A DNA stretch of 64,000 nucleotides from Candidatus Hermodarchaeota archaeon. GTDB lineage: Archaea > Asgardarchaeota > Hermodarchaeia > Hermodarchaeales > Hermodarchaeaceae. The translations under genes and the position numbers were made by a program. The notes under the pieces are model-generated. The model searched no databases. It had not been told where the DNA came from and worked only from the letters and a program-made list of their open reading frames with translations. Position 1 is the first letter of the stretch. Every line of letters starts with the position of its first letter. Location of the stretch: assembly GCA_016839365.1 (NCBI GenBank), contig JAEOUH010000069.1, positions 1 to 64,000 of the forward strand. The letters are read 5' to 3'. Positions 27,087 through 35,435 of this stretch are shown in pieces.

Positions 27087-27833
27087 TTATGAACTCTTTT
27101 CATCAAAACTTCCAAAGCGGTAACCTCTCAAATCCACCGTGACAAACTCATATCCCAAGGTTTTCAGCTGCTCGATTACTTGTTCAGAAATATGAGGTTG
27201 AAGCAGTTTGAGCACATCATTTGATACAACTTCAATTCGGGCTAATCGACCATGGTCACGTACTCGTAGGATTCCAACGTCGATGATTATTCTAATCGCT
27301 TTCTCAGCCGCCGCTACCCTAGCAAGGCGCTCCTCAGTGAGCTCTTCTCCATAAGGGATGCGAGTCGCTAAGCAGCTGTTTGACGGTCGGTCCGCCACTG
27401 GAAGCTTTAGCTCTCGGGCGATTTGACGTGCTTCGCTCTTTGTAATTCCTGCATCCAAAAGCGGACTGATTACCGCTAGCTCCTTGATTGCCTGGAGTCC
27501 TGGCCGGTGCTCTCCCAGATCACTGACTGACGTTCCATCCACTACTGCGCTCAGTCCCAGTTTGACTGCAAGCACCTTAGCTTCGCGAAAACGGTGAAGC
27601 TTGCAATGATAGCATCGATCGGATGGATTCAGGGTAATAGAGGATACCTTGAGTTCATTCAGGGATTGAATCTGATGACGAATCCCAATCATTTTGGCTA
27701 CTGCACGCGCATCTTCAATTTCTTCAGGAACGATAAGGGGGGAATCAAACGTAATAGCCACAGCATTCTCGCCAAGGGCTTCATATGCCAGTGCTGCGAC
27801 CAAGGCGCTGTCAACGCCACCAGAAAGCGCCAC
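27087..27833 (-). CDS. larE: LarE-type sacrificial sulfur transferase (nickel-pincer cofactor synthesis)
   Basis: A PP-loop ATPase that adenylates the carboxylated pyridinium precursor and inserts sulfur. The PP motif is SGGVDS at the very N terminus. Further features are the cysteine pair CYHCK, and NSCLATRIPYG, which contains the cysteine that donates sulfur in family members. GTG 27833 is the only canonical start in the frame, yet homologous-looking sequence (RARAISHLKELGSVLVA) continues about 20 codons upstream, to an ATA at 27905 that overlaps the LarC stop. Thus the real protein is probably about 272 residues. It is in an operon with LarC. Confidence 0.85.
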   Translation of the reverse strand: MALSGGVDSALVAALAYEALGENAVAITFDSPLIVPEEIEDARAVAKMIGIRHQIQSLNELKVSSITLNPSDRCYHCKLHRFREAKVLAVKLGLSAVVDGTSVSDLGEHRPGLQAIKELAVISPLLDAGITKSEARQIARELKLPVADRPSNSCLATRIPYGEELTEERLARVAAAEKAIRIIIDVGILRVRDHGRLARIEVVSNDVLKLLQPHISEQVIEQLKTLGYEFVTVDLRGYRFGSFDEKSS

Positions 27834-27901
27834 TAAAACGGAGCCTAATTCTTTAAGATGAGAGATGGCTCGAGCACGTTTTCGCTGTAATGAACGACTT
27901 C

Positions 27902-28723
27902 CTATCGAGATGATGACTCACCTTCCTGTGGAGTGGATGTTAATGATGATTTTCCTAGCACAAATCGGAGAAGATTAGGAACTCCGGGGATTTCTCCAGT
28001 GCCTGCTCCATAGCCAACTGCTATCGGAACGAGCTCAGGAAACACCTGGGTCGAAACGGGATTCAAGGCTGCGAGAAGTGAGATGCCTGTCGGAGTTGCC
28101 ATCTCATGGGTATGGGGTCCACCTTTGAAAGTGAGTTTATACTTGGTCAGTATATTTGTCACTGCAGGTCCAGGAGCAGCTAATTGGCCATGGCCACTCA
28201 TGAAAGTTCCTCCACCAACTGCAATGGGGAGTGTATAATATTTTGTCGAATTTGCGTCAGCGATGCCAAGATTTTCAAGCGCGGTGGCTGCTCCGATAAT
28301 ATCAAGAACTGTATCCACTGAACCGGCTCCGTGCAGATGGACTTTTTCTGGAGGATGTCGATGGACCATGGCTTCAGCATCCACAAGAATTTGAATAGCT
28401 CGTTTAGCATACACTGCCGCAGGCTTTGAAAGCCTGAGGTCTTTGGTCATCGTTTGAACCGCGTTGAGGAGGACTTTCCCAGGGCGGGTCGTATAGGTTT
28501 CTTCTATGTGGATGTCTAAGAATAAACCACCGATATGACTTCGAGCAATGGGTTGGGGCTTTACAGTCACTGTGTCACAGTTGGGGACGTAGTTGACTGA
28601 CGCTTCCATTGCAGCCACGACCGCATTAATATCTGCTCCGAGGTCCATGAGTGCTGCTACAAACATGTCGCCTGCGATGCCAGCAAGCTGGGGGTCAATG
28701 ACTAGAATTTTCTGGTCAGTCAC
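27902..28723 (-). CDS. larC1: LarC N-terminal part (LarC1-type), nickel-insertion protein
   Basis: A 273-residue protein matching the N-terminal portion of LarC, the CTP-dependent cyclometallase that inserts nickel into the pincer nucleotide cofactor. Motifs include PQLAGIAGDMF, VHLHGAGSVDTVLDI (histidines likely for metal) and ATPTGISLLAAL. Full LarC is about 400 residues; the C-terminal LarC2 part is absent here and the next frame is LarE. In some bacteria larC1 and larC2 are separate frames, so LarC2 may be encoded elsewhere. GTG start at 28723. Confidence 0.88.
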   Translation of the reverse strand: MTDQKILVIDPQLAGIAGDMFVAALMDLGADINAVVAAMEASVNYVPNCDTVTVKPQPIARSHIGGLFLDIHIEETYTTRPGKVLLNAVQTMTKDLRLSKPAAVYAKRAIQILVDAEAMVHRHPPEKVHLHGAGSVDTVLDIIGAATALENLGIADANSTKYYTLPIAVGGGTFMSGHGQLAAPGPAVTNILTKYKLTFKGGPHTHEMATPTGISLLAALNPVSTQVFPELVPIAVGYGAGTGEIPGVPNLLRFVLGKSSLTSTPQEGESSSR

Positions 28724-28792
28724 AGAGAAATCCCACCGTTGAGTTGTGAAATCTTCAAGCTTTAATATGCTTGGTCCTTCTATGAGAAACTG

Positions 28793-29581
28793 GTGGTAGC
28801 AGCAATGACCGAGCTTCGTGATATTCTAGAAAAGGTGGCTTCTGGTGATTACACCGTGAAAGAAGCAGAAACCAAATTACGTATCTTCAACATCATCGAG
28901 GTCGCCCGGATGGCAAAACTGGACGTCCAACGTGAATCCCGAAAGGGCATCCCTGAAGTAATATTTGCTAAAAATAAATCCATATCTGATTTATTGGAAA
29001 TCATCAAAGTAGGCATGAAGGAAAAGAACCTCCTCATCCTTAGTCAACTCTCTGAAGAAAAAGCCCAGAAGATTAGGGAAACCTGTGGAGATAAATTCGT
29101 ATTTGAGCTCTCATCTGCTGGAGAAATTGCTACCATTCGGAAACCCGATTATCAGATTCCACAAACAGGAGGAAAAATCGGGATTATTTCAGCAGGAACA
29201 TCTGATCGCCACATTGCTGAAGCGGCACGTATGATGGCAGAAAACATGGGCTGCCAGGTCTTTTCTGCCCATGATGTGGGTGTTGCAGGTGTGCATCGGC
29301 TGTTTCCTGAATTAGCTGAAATGGTTGAACAAGGGATTGATGTTCTTATTGTCGCCGCTGGAATGGAAGGTGCTCTCCCCTCCCTCGTCACTGGGCTAGT
29401 GGATATCCCAGTAATTGGTCTACCAGTCTCCACAGGCTATGGATTGGGAGGTGAAGGACTCGGTGCACTCATTTCTATGCTCCAATCCTGCTCACTTGGC
29501 CTAGCAGTCGTGAATATTGATAATGGTATTGGCGCTGGAGCCATAGCTGCTCTAGTTGCCAATCGGATTGCTCAAAAATAG
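28793..29581 (+). CDS. larB: LarB-type nicotinate adenine dinucleotide carboxylase/hydrolase
   Basis: A protein of about 262 residues catalysing the first step of the nickel-pincer nucleotide pathway, C5 carboxylation of the pyridinium ring and phosphoanhydride hydrolysis. The C-terminal half is PurE-like (GIISAGTSDRHIAEAARMMAENMG; VSTGYGLGGEGLGALISMLQ). It diverges from the larC1-larE pair, with 69 bases between. ATG 28805 is an alternative start. No lactate-racemase (LarA) gene is in the window. Confidence 0.92.
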   Translation: MVAAMTELRDILEKVASGDYTVKEAETKLRIFNIIEVARMAKLDVQRESRKGIPEVIFAKNKSISDLLEIIKVGMKEKNLLILSQLSEEKAQKIRETCGDKFVFELSSAGEIATIRKPDYQIPQTGGKIGIISAGTSDRHIAEAARMMAENMGCQVFSAHDVGVAGVHRLFPELAEMVEQGIDVLIVAAGMEGALPSLVTGLVDIPVIGLPVSTGYGLGGEGLGALISMLQSCSLGLAVVNIDNGIGAGAIAALVANRIAQK

Positions 29582-29715
29582 GCAAGATTCAAGATTATAG
29601 AAAATCGCAACTTTCCCCCTTAAGGTACGATTTACACGAGAGCTTTTAAGAGGGACCTCAACGGTTTTTCTACCTGTGCTCATCGAACCGGCTACACCTC
29701 ATTAAGGAGGAGACG

Positions 29716-29775
29716 ATGAGTAAGGAACCAGCGGCATCAAACACTAGGGTAACCGTAAGAATCAGTGGGGTATGA
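29716..29775 (+). CDS. 19-codon leader ORF coupled to the downstream GTPase
   Basis: AAGGAGG at 29704-29710 is the best ribosome-binding site in this stretch and sits five bases before ATG 29716. The frame encodes MSKEPAASNTRVTVRISGV and stops at TGA 29773-29775, overlapping the GTPase ATG (ATGA). It may be a leader peptide controlling GTPase translation, or an artefact of a frameshift near the GTPase N terminus. Confidence 0.4.
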   Translation: MSKEPAASNTRVTVRISGV

Positions 29776-30368
29776 TCGAGTTGCAGTCAAACCCAGTCGG
29801 ATGGATATCTACAGGAGATGCAAGTCTACCCAGGAAAGCAGTTCTGAAATTGATTGTCGTTGGAGACGGAGGTGTGGGAAAAACCACCCTCATCCATCGA
29901 TACTTGACCGGCACTTATCTGGACCAACGCATGACGGTTGGTTCTGGCTTCGCCACCTGCGACCTTAATATGGAAGGGGTAACTATCACCTTAGCAATTT
30001 GGGATTTCGCAGGTGAAGAACGGTTCCGCTTCCTTTTGCCCACCTATTGCCGGGGAAGCCTCGGCTGTATTCTAGCATTCGATTTAACACGCCCTCCCAC
30101 TTTCTACCACCTGGATCAATGGCTAACTTTAGTTCGCAGCAATACTGATGATATACCAATTTTACTCGTCGGAAACAAAAGTGATGCTGGGGATAAAAAC
30201 AGCGATTTAGCAAGAGATTACACTCAAATAAATAATTTAGCTGATTACTTGGAAACAAGTGCTAAGGAAGGCTATAATGTGATCAAAACCTTCGAAACCA
30301 TAGCCACTCTCATGTGGACCCGGACAACCACAGCAGCGCCCCAATCTCTACTCACTACTGCAACCTGA
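29772..30368 (+). CDS. Ras-superfamily small GTPase
   Basis: A 198-residue GTPase with G1 GDGGVGKTT, G3 WDFAGEE, G4 GNKSD and G5 ETSAK, all intact. An N-terminal extension of about 24 residues precedes the core, and the C terminus is Thr/Ala-rich without a prenylation motif. Its own start lacks a Shine-Dalgarno sequence except for the one serving the short leader ORF that overlaps it. It differs from the first GTPase in switch and G4 sequence. Confidence 0.9.
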   Translation: MIELQSNPVGWISTGDASLPRKAVLKLIVVGDGGVGKTTLIHRYLTGTYLDQRMTVGSGFATCDLNMEGVTITLAIWDFAGEERFRFLLPTYCRGSLGCILAFDLTRPPTFYHLDQWLTLVRSNTDDIPILLVGNKSDAGDKNSDLARDYTQINNLADYLETSAKEGYNVIKTFETIATLMWTRTTTAAPQSLLTTAT

Positions 30369-30380
30369 TTAGCTCTCTTC

Positions 30381-30406
30381 TAATCCCCCCATTAGAGTAG
30401 GGATTA
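30381..30406 (+). terminator. Hairpin after the GTPase gene
   Basis: TAATCCC (30381-30387) pairs with GGGATTA (30400-30406) across a 12-base loop, followed by TTTC. It lies 12 bases after the stop codon. Confidence 0.45.
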
Positions 30407-30517
30407 TTTCGTAACCATAAGCCCAACAATCCAAGGAGTCAGACTTGACTGTTCAATACGTAATAATTGAAGCAATTACTCAAGGTTCAAGTTACAACAG
30501 GTTTGGCTAAAACGTCC

Positions 30518-32335
30518 CTACTTGTTCGATACTTGATTCAAGAAAAACTCGATTACCTTTCCATACTGTTTCTTTAAGTGATCCGCTTTTTGAGCTCCAT
30601 GTCCTGCTTCCTGTTCAACATAGATACCAACTGGTTTGTCAAAGGAGACTGCCTTACCCACGAAAGTATAAATGGGTTCAACGGGGCACCGCGAATCGTT
30701 GGCCCGATGAACAATGAAGAGGGGCTCGTCAAGTTGATTTACATAATTAATTGCAGATCGATCAAGGTAGAGCTCGCTATTCTCTTCCGGTTTTCCAAAG
30801 AAGTGTTCTGTGAACGCTTTGAATACTGCATCACCCAGGCGATGCATTTCAAACCAATCTGTGATACCGACTATGGCGGCGCCTGCATCAAAGGTCCCTG
30901 GATACTTGGTTAAGCCCAGGAATGTAATGAATCCACCATAACTGGCTCCTGTCAGGAAGATTTTGTTGCTAGCTGGATACCTCTTTCGCAAATAGTCGCG
31001 AGCCGCTACAACATCCTTTAAATCTGCTCCCCCTAAATCTAAGATATTTGCTTCGAGGAATTCACGTCCATATCCAGTGCTTCCACGAATATTAGGACAG
31101 AATACACGAAAACCTGAAGCCGCATATGCCTGTATGATAATCCCCATTGCCCCCCAATCATACGAGAACTCCCATGATGGACCCCCATGAATCAAGACTA
31201 TTATTGGATTACCTGGGAGTTCTGGGGCATCTTCGGTTGGGGGAACATCAAAACCCGGAATTGACCAATTATCAACACTAGGATACCAAGTGAGTTGTCC
31301 TTGTGATAACTTAGAAATGACTTTGGGTTTGGAATCTGCCAAGACTTTGAATTGACTTTTTTCAGGTAAATACTCCCCGATTTGAGTTGGTGTATCAAAA
31401 CTTGACCATGCAAGAAAAAGGCGTCCAGTTTTTTTATCAATTCGGATTGCGCTGACCCAGCCTGGGTCTAATGGCAACTCGACAGGGGGACTGGAGGCAT
31501 CAAGCGGTTCCCGATATAATCGTGTTTGTCCTTCCTTCTTTGCCGCGTAAAGAACCTCCTTACTTTTCGGAATGACCTTTACATCCACATAGTCCAACGC
31601 TAGTCCTAGTTGAGTGGCCTGAAGATAGTGAATATTATGGTTTTTTCGATTCCAAACTGCTAATGTCGGCTCTCCTGGCTCATTCGTACTAAACACCAGA
31701 TTATCTCCGGTTTCGTCCCATACCCTGTGATAATTTTCGCTCGTTTCAGACACAGAGATGGTATTAACGAGATCGCCAGTGCGATAGTCCATCATCTTGA
31801 TCAACGTCGCTGTTCGAGATCCCTCACGATACTCAGTCCATGCCACAAGGGGCTTGTTTGGGTTGACAGGTCCAATTTCACCCAGCTGCTGTGTCTGATA
31901 GATTTGTGAAATCGCCTGCTCAGAGAGATTATATTTCCATATCCCATATTTCTCTGGTGAAGAGCCCGCAAATAGAATAACATCATCTGGCGTCCATTTT
32001 AGGCCACTGACTCTCATCGAATCTAATTGCTTGAAGACCGTGGTTTCATTCTTTCCAAAATCATACAAGTATAAATGGTGCTTTTCACTCCCACCACGAG
32101 CCATGGGAAAGAGGAATTGCGAATCATCCTTCGACAATGCTCCCTCTAGCACTCGGTCCTCTCCTAACGTAATCGGATGCCAGCTTTCGGGCTCATCAAG
32201 TGGGATTTGGTAAACGTGATGAACATTCTCTTTGTTACTCACAAATAGTAAAAACGATCCATCATGTGACACGTCTAACAAACTTAAATCTGGGATACCA
32301 AAAATTTTCGCAACATTCTTACTAAATGCTACCAT
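30518..32335 (-). CDS. S9 prolyl-oligopeptidase-family serine peptidase
   Basis: A 605-residue protein with an N-terminal beta-propeller (about 1-350, WD-like blades) and a C-terminal alpha/beta-hydrolase. The nucleophile is the Ser in GASYGGF, the acid is the Asp in HRANDSRCPV, and the base is the His in EAGHGAQ. HGGPSW forms the oxyanion region. Similar to acylaminoacyl-peptidase/dipeptidyl-peptidase relatives that cut short peptides. No signal peptide, so cytosolic. Confidence 0.92.
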   Translation of the reverse strand: MVAFSKNVAKIFGIPDLSLLDVSHDGSFLLFVSNKENVHHVYQIPLDEPESWHPITLGEDRVLEGALSKDDSQFLFPMARGGSEKHHLYLYDFGKNETTVFKQLDSMRVSGLKWTPDDVILFAGSSPEKYGIWKYNLSEQAISQIYQTQQLGEIGPVNPNKPLVAWTEYREGSRTATLIKMMDYRTGDLVNTISVSETSENYHRVWDETGDNLVFSTNEPGEPTLAVWNRKNHNIHYLQATQLGLALDYVDVKVIPKSKEVLYAAKKEGQTRLYREPLDASSPPVELPLDPGWVSAIRIDKKTGRLFLAWSSFDTPTQIGEYLPEKSQFKVLADSKPKVISKLSQGQLTWYPSVDNWSIPGFDVPPTEDAPELPGNPIIVLIHGGPSWEFSYDWGAMGIIIQAYAASGFRVFCPNIRGSTGYGREFLEANILDLGGADLKDVVAARDYLRKRYPASNKIFLTGASYGGFITFLGLTKYPGTFDAGAAIVGITDWFEMHRLGDAVFKAFTEHFFGKPEENSELYLDRSAINYVNQLDEPLFIVHRANDSRCPVEPIYTFVGKAVSFDKPVGIYVEQEAGHGAQKADHLKKQYGKVIEFFLNQVSNK

Positions 32336-32520
32336 ATATAATCCTCACTAATCTGAAGCTTACCATACTCTTCTTCTCATCTTCTTCAAATAAGTAACAG
32401 TATTTTCATTTCTCCCTTGTGACCAACCAAACATCGAAGAAGGGAAATACACTTAACTGACTCACCGAACCGTCCTAACCCCAACTGGAGGGGAAATAGA
32501 CATTATCGAGATGCACGTTA

Positions 32521-33882
32521 ATGACCCAAGCTGAACGCCCCCCAACCAAAGAAGAGCTCCTCGAAAAGGCCAAACAACCGGCCAAAGAAGCTATGCAACT
32601 CCACCCCTACTACAAAGGCAAAATCCAAACCATCCCCAAGTGCACAATCCGGGGATTCGACGACTTTGCTATCTGGTACACTCCAGGTGTCGCTGCTCCA
32701 TGTCGCGATATCCAAGCAAATCCAGACAAGGTCTGGGAGCACACCAACAAAGCCAATATGATCGCTGTTGTTACCGATGGTAGCCGAGTACTCGGATTAG
32801 GAAACATCGGTCCCGAAGCCTCATTACCAGTTATGGAAGGCAAATCATTAATCTTCAAGTATCTGGGCGGAGTTGATGCGATTCCGATTGCCTTGAATAC
32901 CCAGGATCCCGAGAACTTCATTCGCGCGACTAAGCTTCTGGAACCCGCTTTTGGTGGAATTAACTTAGAGGATATTGAGAAACCCAAATGCTTCAACATC
33001 TTACACCGATTGAAAACGGATATGAAAATTCCCGTCTTTCATGACGATCAGCAAGGAACTGCGACCATCATTCTAGCTGGTTTAATTGGTGCATTACGCT
33101 TCGTAGGGAAATCACTAGACCAGGTTCAAATCGCCATGCTCGGTGTGGGTGCAGCGAACACTTGTACTGCGGAGCTACTAATTGAGGCTGGTGTACCCGC
33201 TGGTAACATAATCCTCTGTGACCGTGATGGGCTGCTTTACAAGGGTCGTGAGGATTTGAAGGCAATGAAAGAGGATGAGCATGAGAAATATGACCTGGCC
33301 ATCCTGACTAACGAGGAACAACGCTCCGGTGATTTTGGTGAAGCCCTTCGTGGTGCTGATGTCTGTATCAGCGCCTCCGCACCTACTCCAGGTCTAATCA
33401 AGAAGGTGTGGGTTGAAAAGATGGCTAAAGACGCCATCGTCTTTGCTTGTGCCAATCCGCTTCCCGAAATCTGGCCTTGGGAAGCCAAAGAAGCTGGCGC
33501 TAAGGTGGTTGGAACAGGTCGCAGCGACTTTGATAACCAAATCAACAACAGCCTCGGATTTCCCGCCATCTTTCGTGGAGCCCTCGATGTCCGAGCCATG
33601 GAGATTACCGATGAGATGTGCATCGCCGCAGCAACCAAACTAGCTGACCTCGCTGAACAACGTGGATTACGAGAAGATTATGTGATTCCCAGTATGCAAG
33701 AATGGGAACTCTATCCTGCTGAAGCAGTTGCAGTTGGCATGAAGGCTATTGAACAGAAGATTGCCCGTAAAGAGTGGGAAGAGAATGAACTCCTTGCACA
33801 TGCTACTAAGATCATTAAACGCTCCATCGATGTGACTCAGTCCCTCATGGACAACGGGTTCATTCCCAAAGCACCCTTCTAA
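32521..33882 (+). CDS. Malic enzyme (NAD(P)-dependent, decarboxylating)
   Basis: A 453-residue enzyme converting malate to pyruvate and CO2. Key motifs are YTPGVAAPCRDI (Tyr acid), VVTDGSRVLGLGNIGP, FHDDQQGTA (metal aspartates), and the Rossmann loop GVGAANT. The short length fits the prokaryotic type without an acetyltransferase tail. A clear terminator follows. Confidence 0.95.
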   Translation: MTQAERPPTKEELLEKAKQPAKEAMQLHPYYKGKIQTIPKCTIRGFDDFAIWYTPGVAAPCRDIQANPDKVWEHTNKANMIAVVTDGSRVLGLGNIGPEASLPVMEGKSLIFKYLGGVDAIPIALNTQDPENFIRATKLLEPAFGGINLEDIEKPKCFNILHRLKTDMKIPVFHDDQQGTATIILAGLIGALRFVGKSLDQVQIAMLGVGAANTCTAELLIEAGVPAGNIILCDRDGLLYKGREDLKAMKEDEHEKYDLAILTNEEQRSGDFGEALRGADVCISASAPTPGLIKKVWVEKMAKDAIVFACANPLPEIWPWEAKEAGAKVVGTGRSDFDNQINNSLGFPAIFRGALDVRAMEITDEMCIAAATKLADLAEQRGLREDYVIPSMQEWELYPAEAVAVGMKAIEQKIARKEWEENELLAHATKIIKRSIDVTQSLMDNGFIPKAPF

Positions 33883-33898
33883 ACCAGGGCGCTTTTTT
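33868..33898 (+). terminator. Intrinsic-type terminator overlapping the malic enzyme stop
   Basis: AAAGCACCCT (33868-33877) pairs with AGGGCGCTTT (33886-33895), with one A-C mismatch, around an eight-base loop that holds the TAA stop. It runs straight into six T residues. Confidence 0.75.
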
Positions 33899-33999
33899 AC
33901 TCCTATACGAAAACTATAGACTCTACAAGGACAAACCTTTAACCGCTTGATTTCGAACTCGTGCTAGACTAGCTTGTTATTTCATGGGAGACCTATGCC

Positions 34000-34674
34000 A
34001 TGCCAATCTTGGTATCAGATTTAGATGGAACCCTTCTCGATGTCCGAGACCGGTTCATCCATGCACAGATCAATGCGCTAGCGGATTTCGGATACACAGT
34101 GACAATTGAGCAGGTCAGTCCACTCACAGAATTTACGATGGATTACAAACAATTCCTCGGAGGATTAGATGTCCAACTTTCCCAAGAGGACCTCATCCAC
34201 TATTTCCTACGTATCGAACAGGAATTCTACAAAGGCTGGCAATACTCCTATGTGTTTCCTGGCGTCATCGAAGCCCTTAAGGAGATCCGTCCTCGCGTCG
34301 ATGCTCTACGTTTGATTACATCACGGGCGTGGGTTGAGGAGACACGGGACGAAGTCAATCATTTTGGATTGGATATCCTCTTTGATCGTCAAGTGGTTAC
34401 TCGCGGTGACTTGGCTCGTGCCGAGGGCGTCCAAGAAGTTCCGCTCTACCCATTTTTAGATCATCGGCAACGACTAATCCAACTTGCCATTGCTGACCTG
34501 GAAACACCAAATGATGTCTGGGTAATCGGTGATTCACCCAATGAAATGGAAGCAGCACAGAGACTAGGATATACCTCGGTTGGGGTATTAACTGGTTTCT
34601 ACACACCTGAAGCCTTGGACCCGTATTGCACCCACGTCCTCAATTCAGTAGCAGATATCGACACCCTTCTCTAG
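34000..34674 (+). CDS. HAD-superfamily phosphatase (phosphoglycolate-phosphatase-like)
   Basis: A 224-residue HAD hydrolase. Motif I is SDLDGTLLD (nucleophile Asp), motif II is ITSRAW, and motif IV is WVIGDSPNEMEAA. A helical cap lies between residues 20 and 90. It is a close paralogue of the next gene, so a local duplication is likely. ATG 34000 is preferred although another ATG lies five bases earlier in a different frame. Substrate unknown. Confidence 0.9.
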   Translation: MPILVSDLDGTLLDVRDRFIHAQINALADFGYTVTIEQVSPLTEFTMDYKQFLGGLDVQLSQEDLIHYFLRIEQEFYKGWQYSYVFPGVIEALKEIRPRVDALRLITSRAWVEETRDEVNHFGLDILFDRQVVTRGDLARAEGVQEVPLYPFLDHRQRLIQLAIADLETPNDVWVIGDSPNEMEAAQRLGYTSVGVLTGFYTPEALDPYCTHVLNSVADIDTLL

Positions 34675-34739
34675 TTTGTGTTCAGTTCCTGACATAGTCA
34701 AGCTTATAACCGAACTAAACCTCCATCCCCCCAGTCACA

Positions 34740-35417
34740 ATGAAGTTGAAAGCATTCCTTTCCGACCTCGATGGCACCCTCATCGATACCCGAGAAAGAG
34801 CTATCCACGCCCACGCTAGCGGTCTGCACAGTATAGGTTATGATGTAACAGCCGAACAGGTACAGAGTCTATATCGATACTCCTTTGATACACGAGATCT
34901 CCTCAACCGCTTAAACATTCAGCTCTCAGAATCCGAGTTCATCCACTATATCATGGGTTTCCGTGAATTCTTCTTTTCACATTCTGAACTCTCCCATATC
35001 ATTCCAGGCACCATCGAAGCGCTCGAAAAGCTTCAACCGCAAATCGAACACATGCGAATTATCACATCACGACAAGACAGTGACCAAACTCGCCAAGAAA
35101 TCCGACGCTTTGGATTCCACAAGTGGTTCGAGGACATTTTCACTCGTGGTGACTTGGCCCAAGCTGAGGGCAAAGATCGCATTCCCCTATTCCCATATCT
35201 CCCCCACCGTCGCGGACTTATACGATTGGCTGTACAAGATGTCAAGACCGAAGGTGACGTCTGGGTGGTCGGTGATTCGGCGGGTGAATTGGAAGCCGCG
35301 AAAAGCCTCGGATGCTTCACCATCGGTGTCCTCACGGGATTTGGTACTAACGACGATTTAGCCCCCTTCGCTAGTCGCATATTCGACTCTTTCAAGGAAA
35401 TTGTGCAACTTATCTAA
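34740..35417 (+). CDS. HAD-superfamily phosphatase, paralogue of the preceding gene
   Basis: A 225-residue HAD protein with motif I LSDLDGTLIDT, motif II ITSRQD and motif IV VVGDSAGELEAA. Aligns over its full length with the previous protein, for example in the shared TRGDLA.AEG and IGVLTGF segments. It is encoded 65 bases downstream. Substrate unknown. Confidence 0.9.
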   Translation: MKLKAFLSDLDGTLIDTRERAIHAHASGLHSIGYDVTAEQVQSLYRYSFDTRDLLNRLNIQLSESEFIHYIMGFREFFFSHSELSHIIPGTIEALEKLQPQIEHMRIITSRQDSDQTRQEIRRFGFHKWFEDIFTRGDLAQAEGKDRIPLFPYLPHRRGLIRLAVQDVKTEGDVWVVGDSAGELEAAKSLGCFTIGVLTGFGTNDDLAPFASRIFDSFKEIVQLI

Positions 35418-35435
35418 GACACTACAATATGGTTT

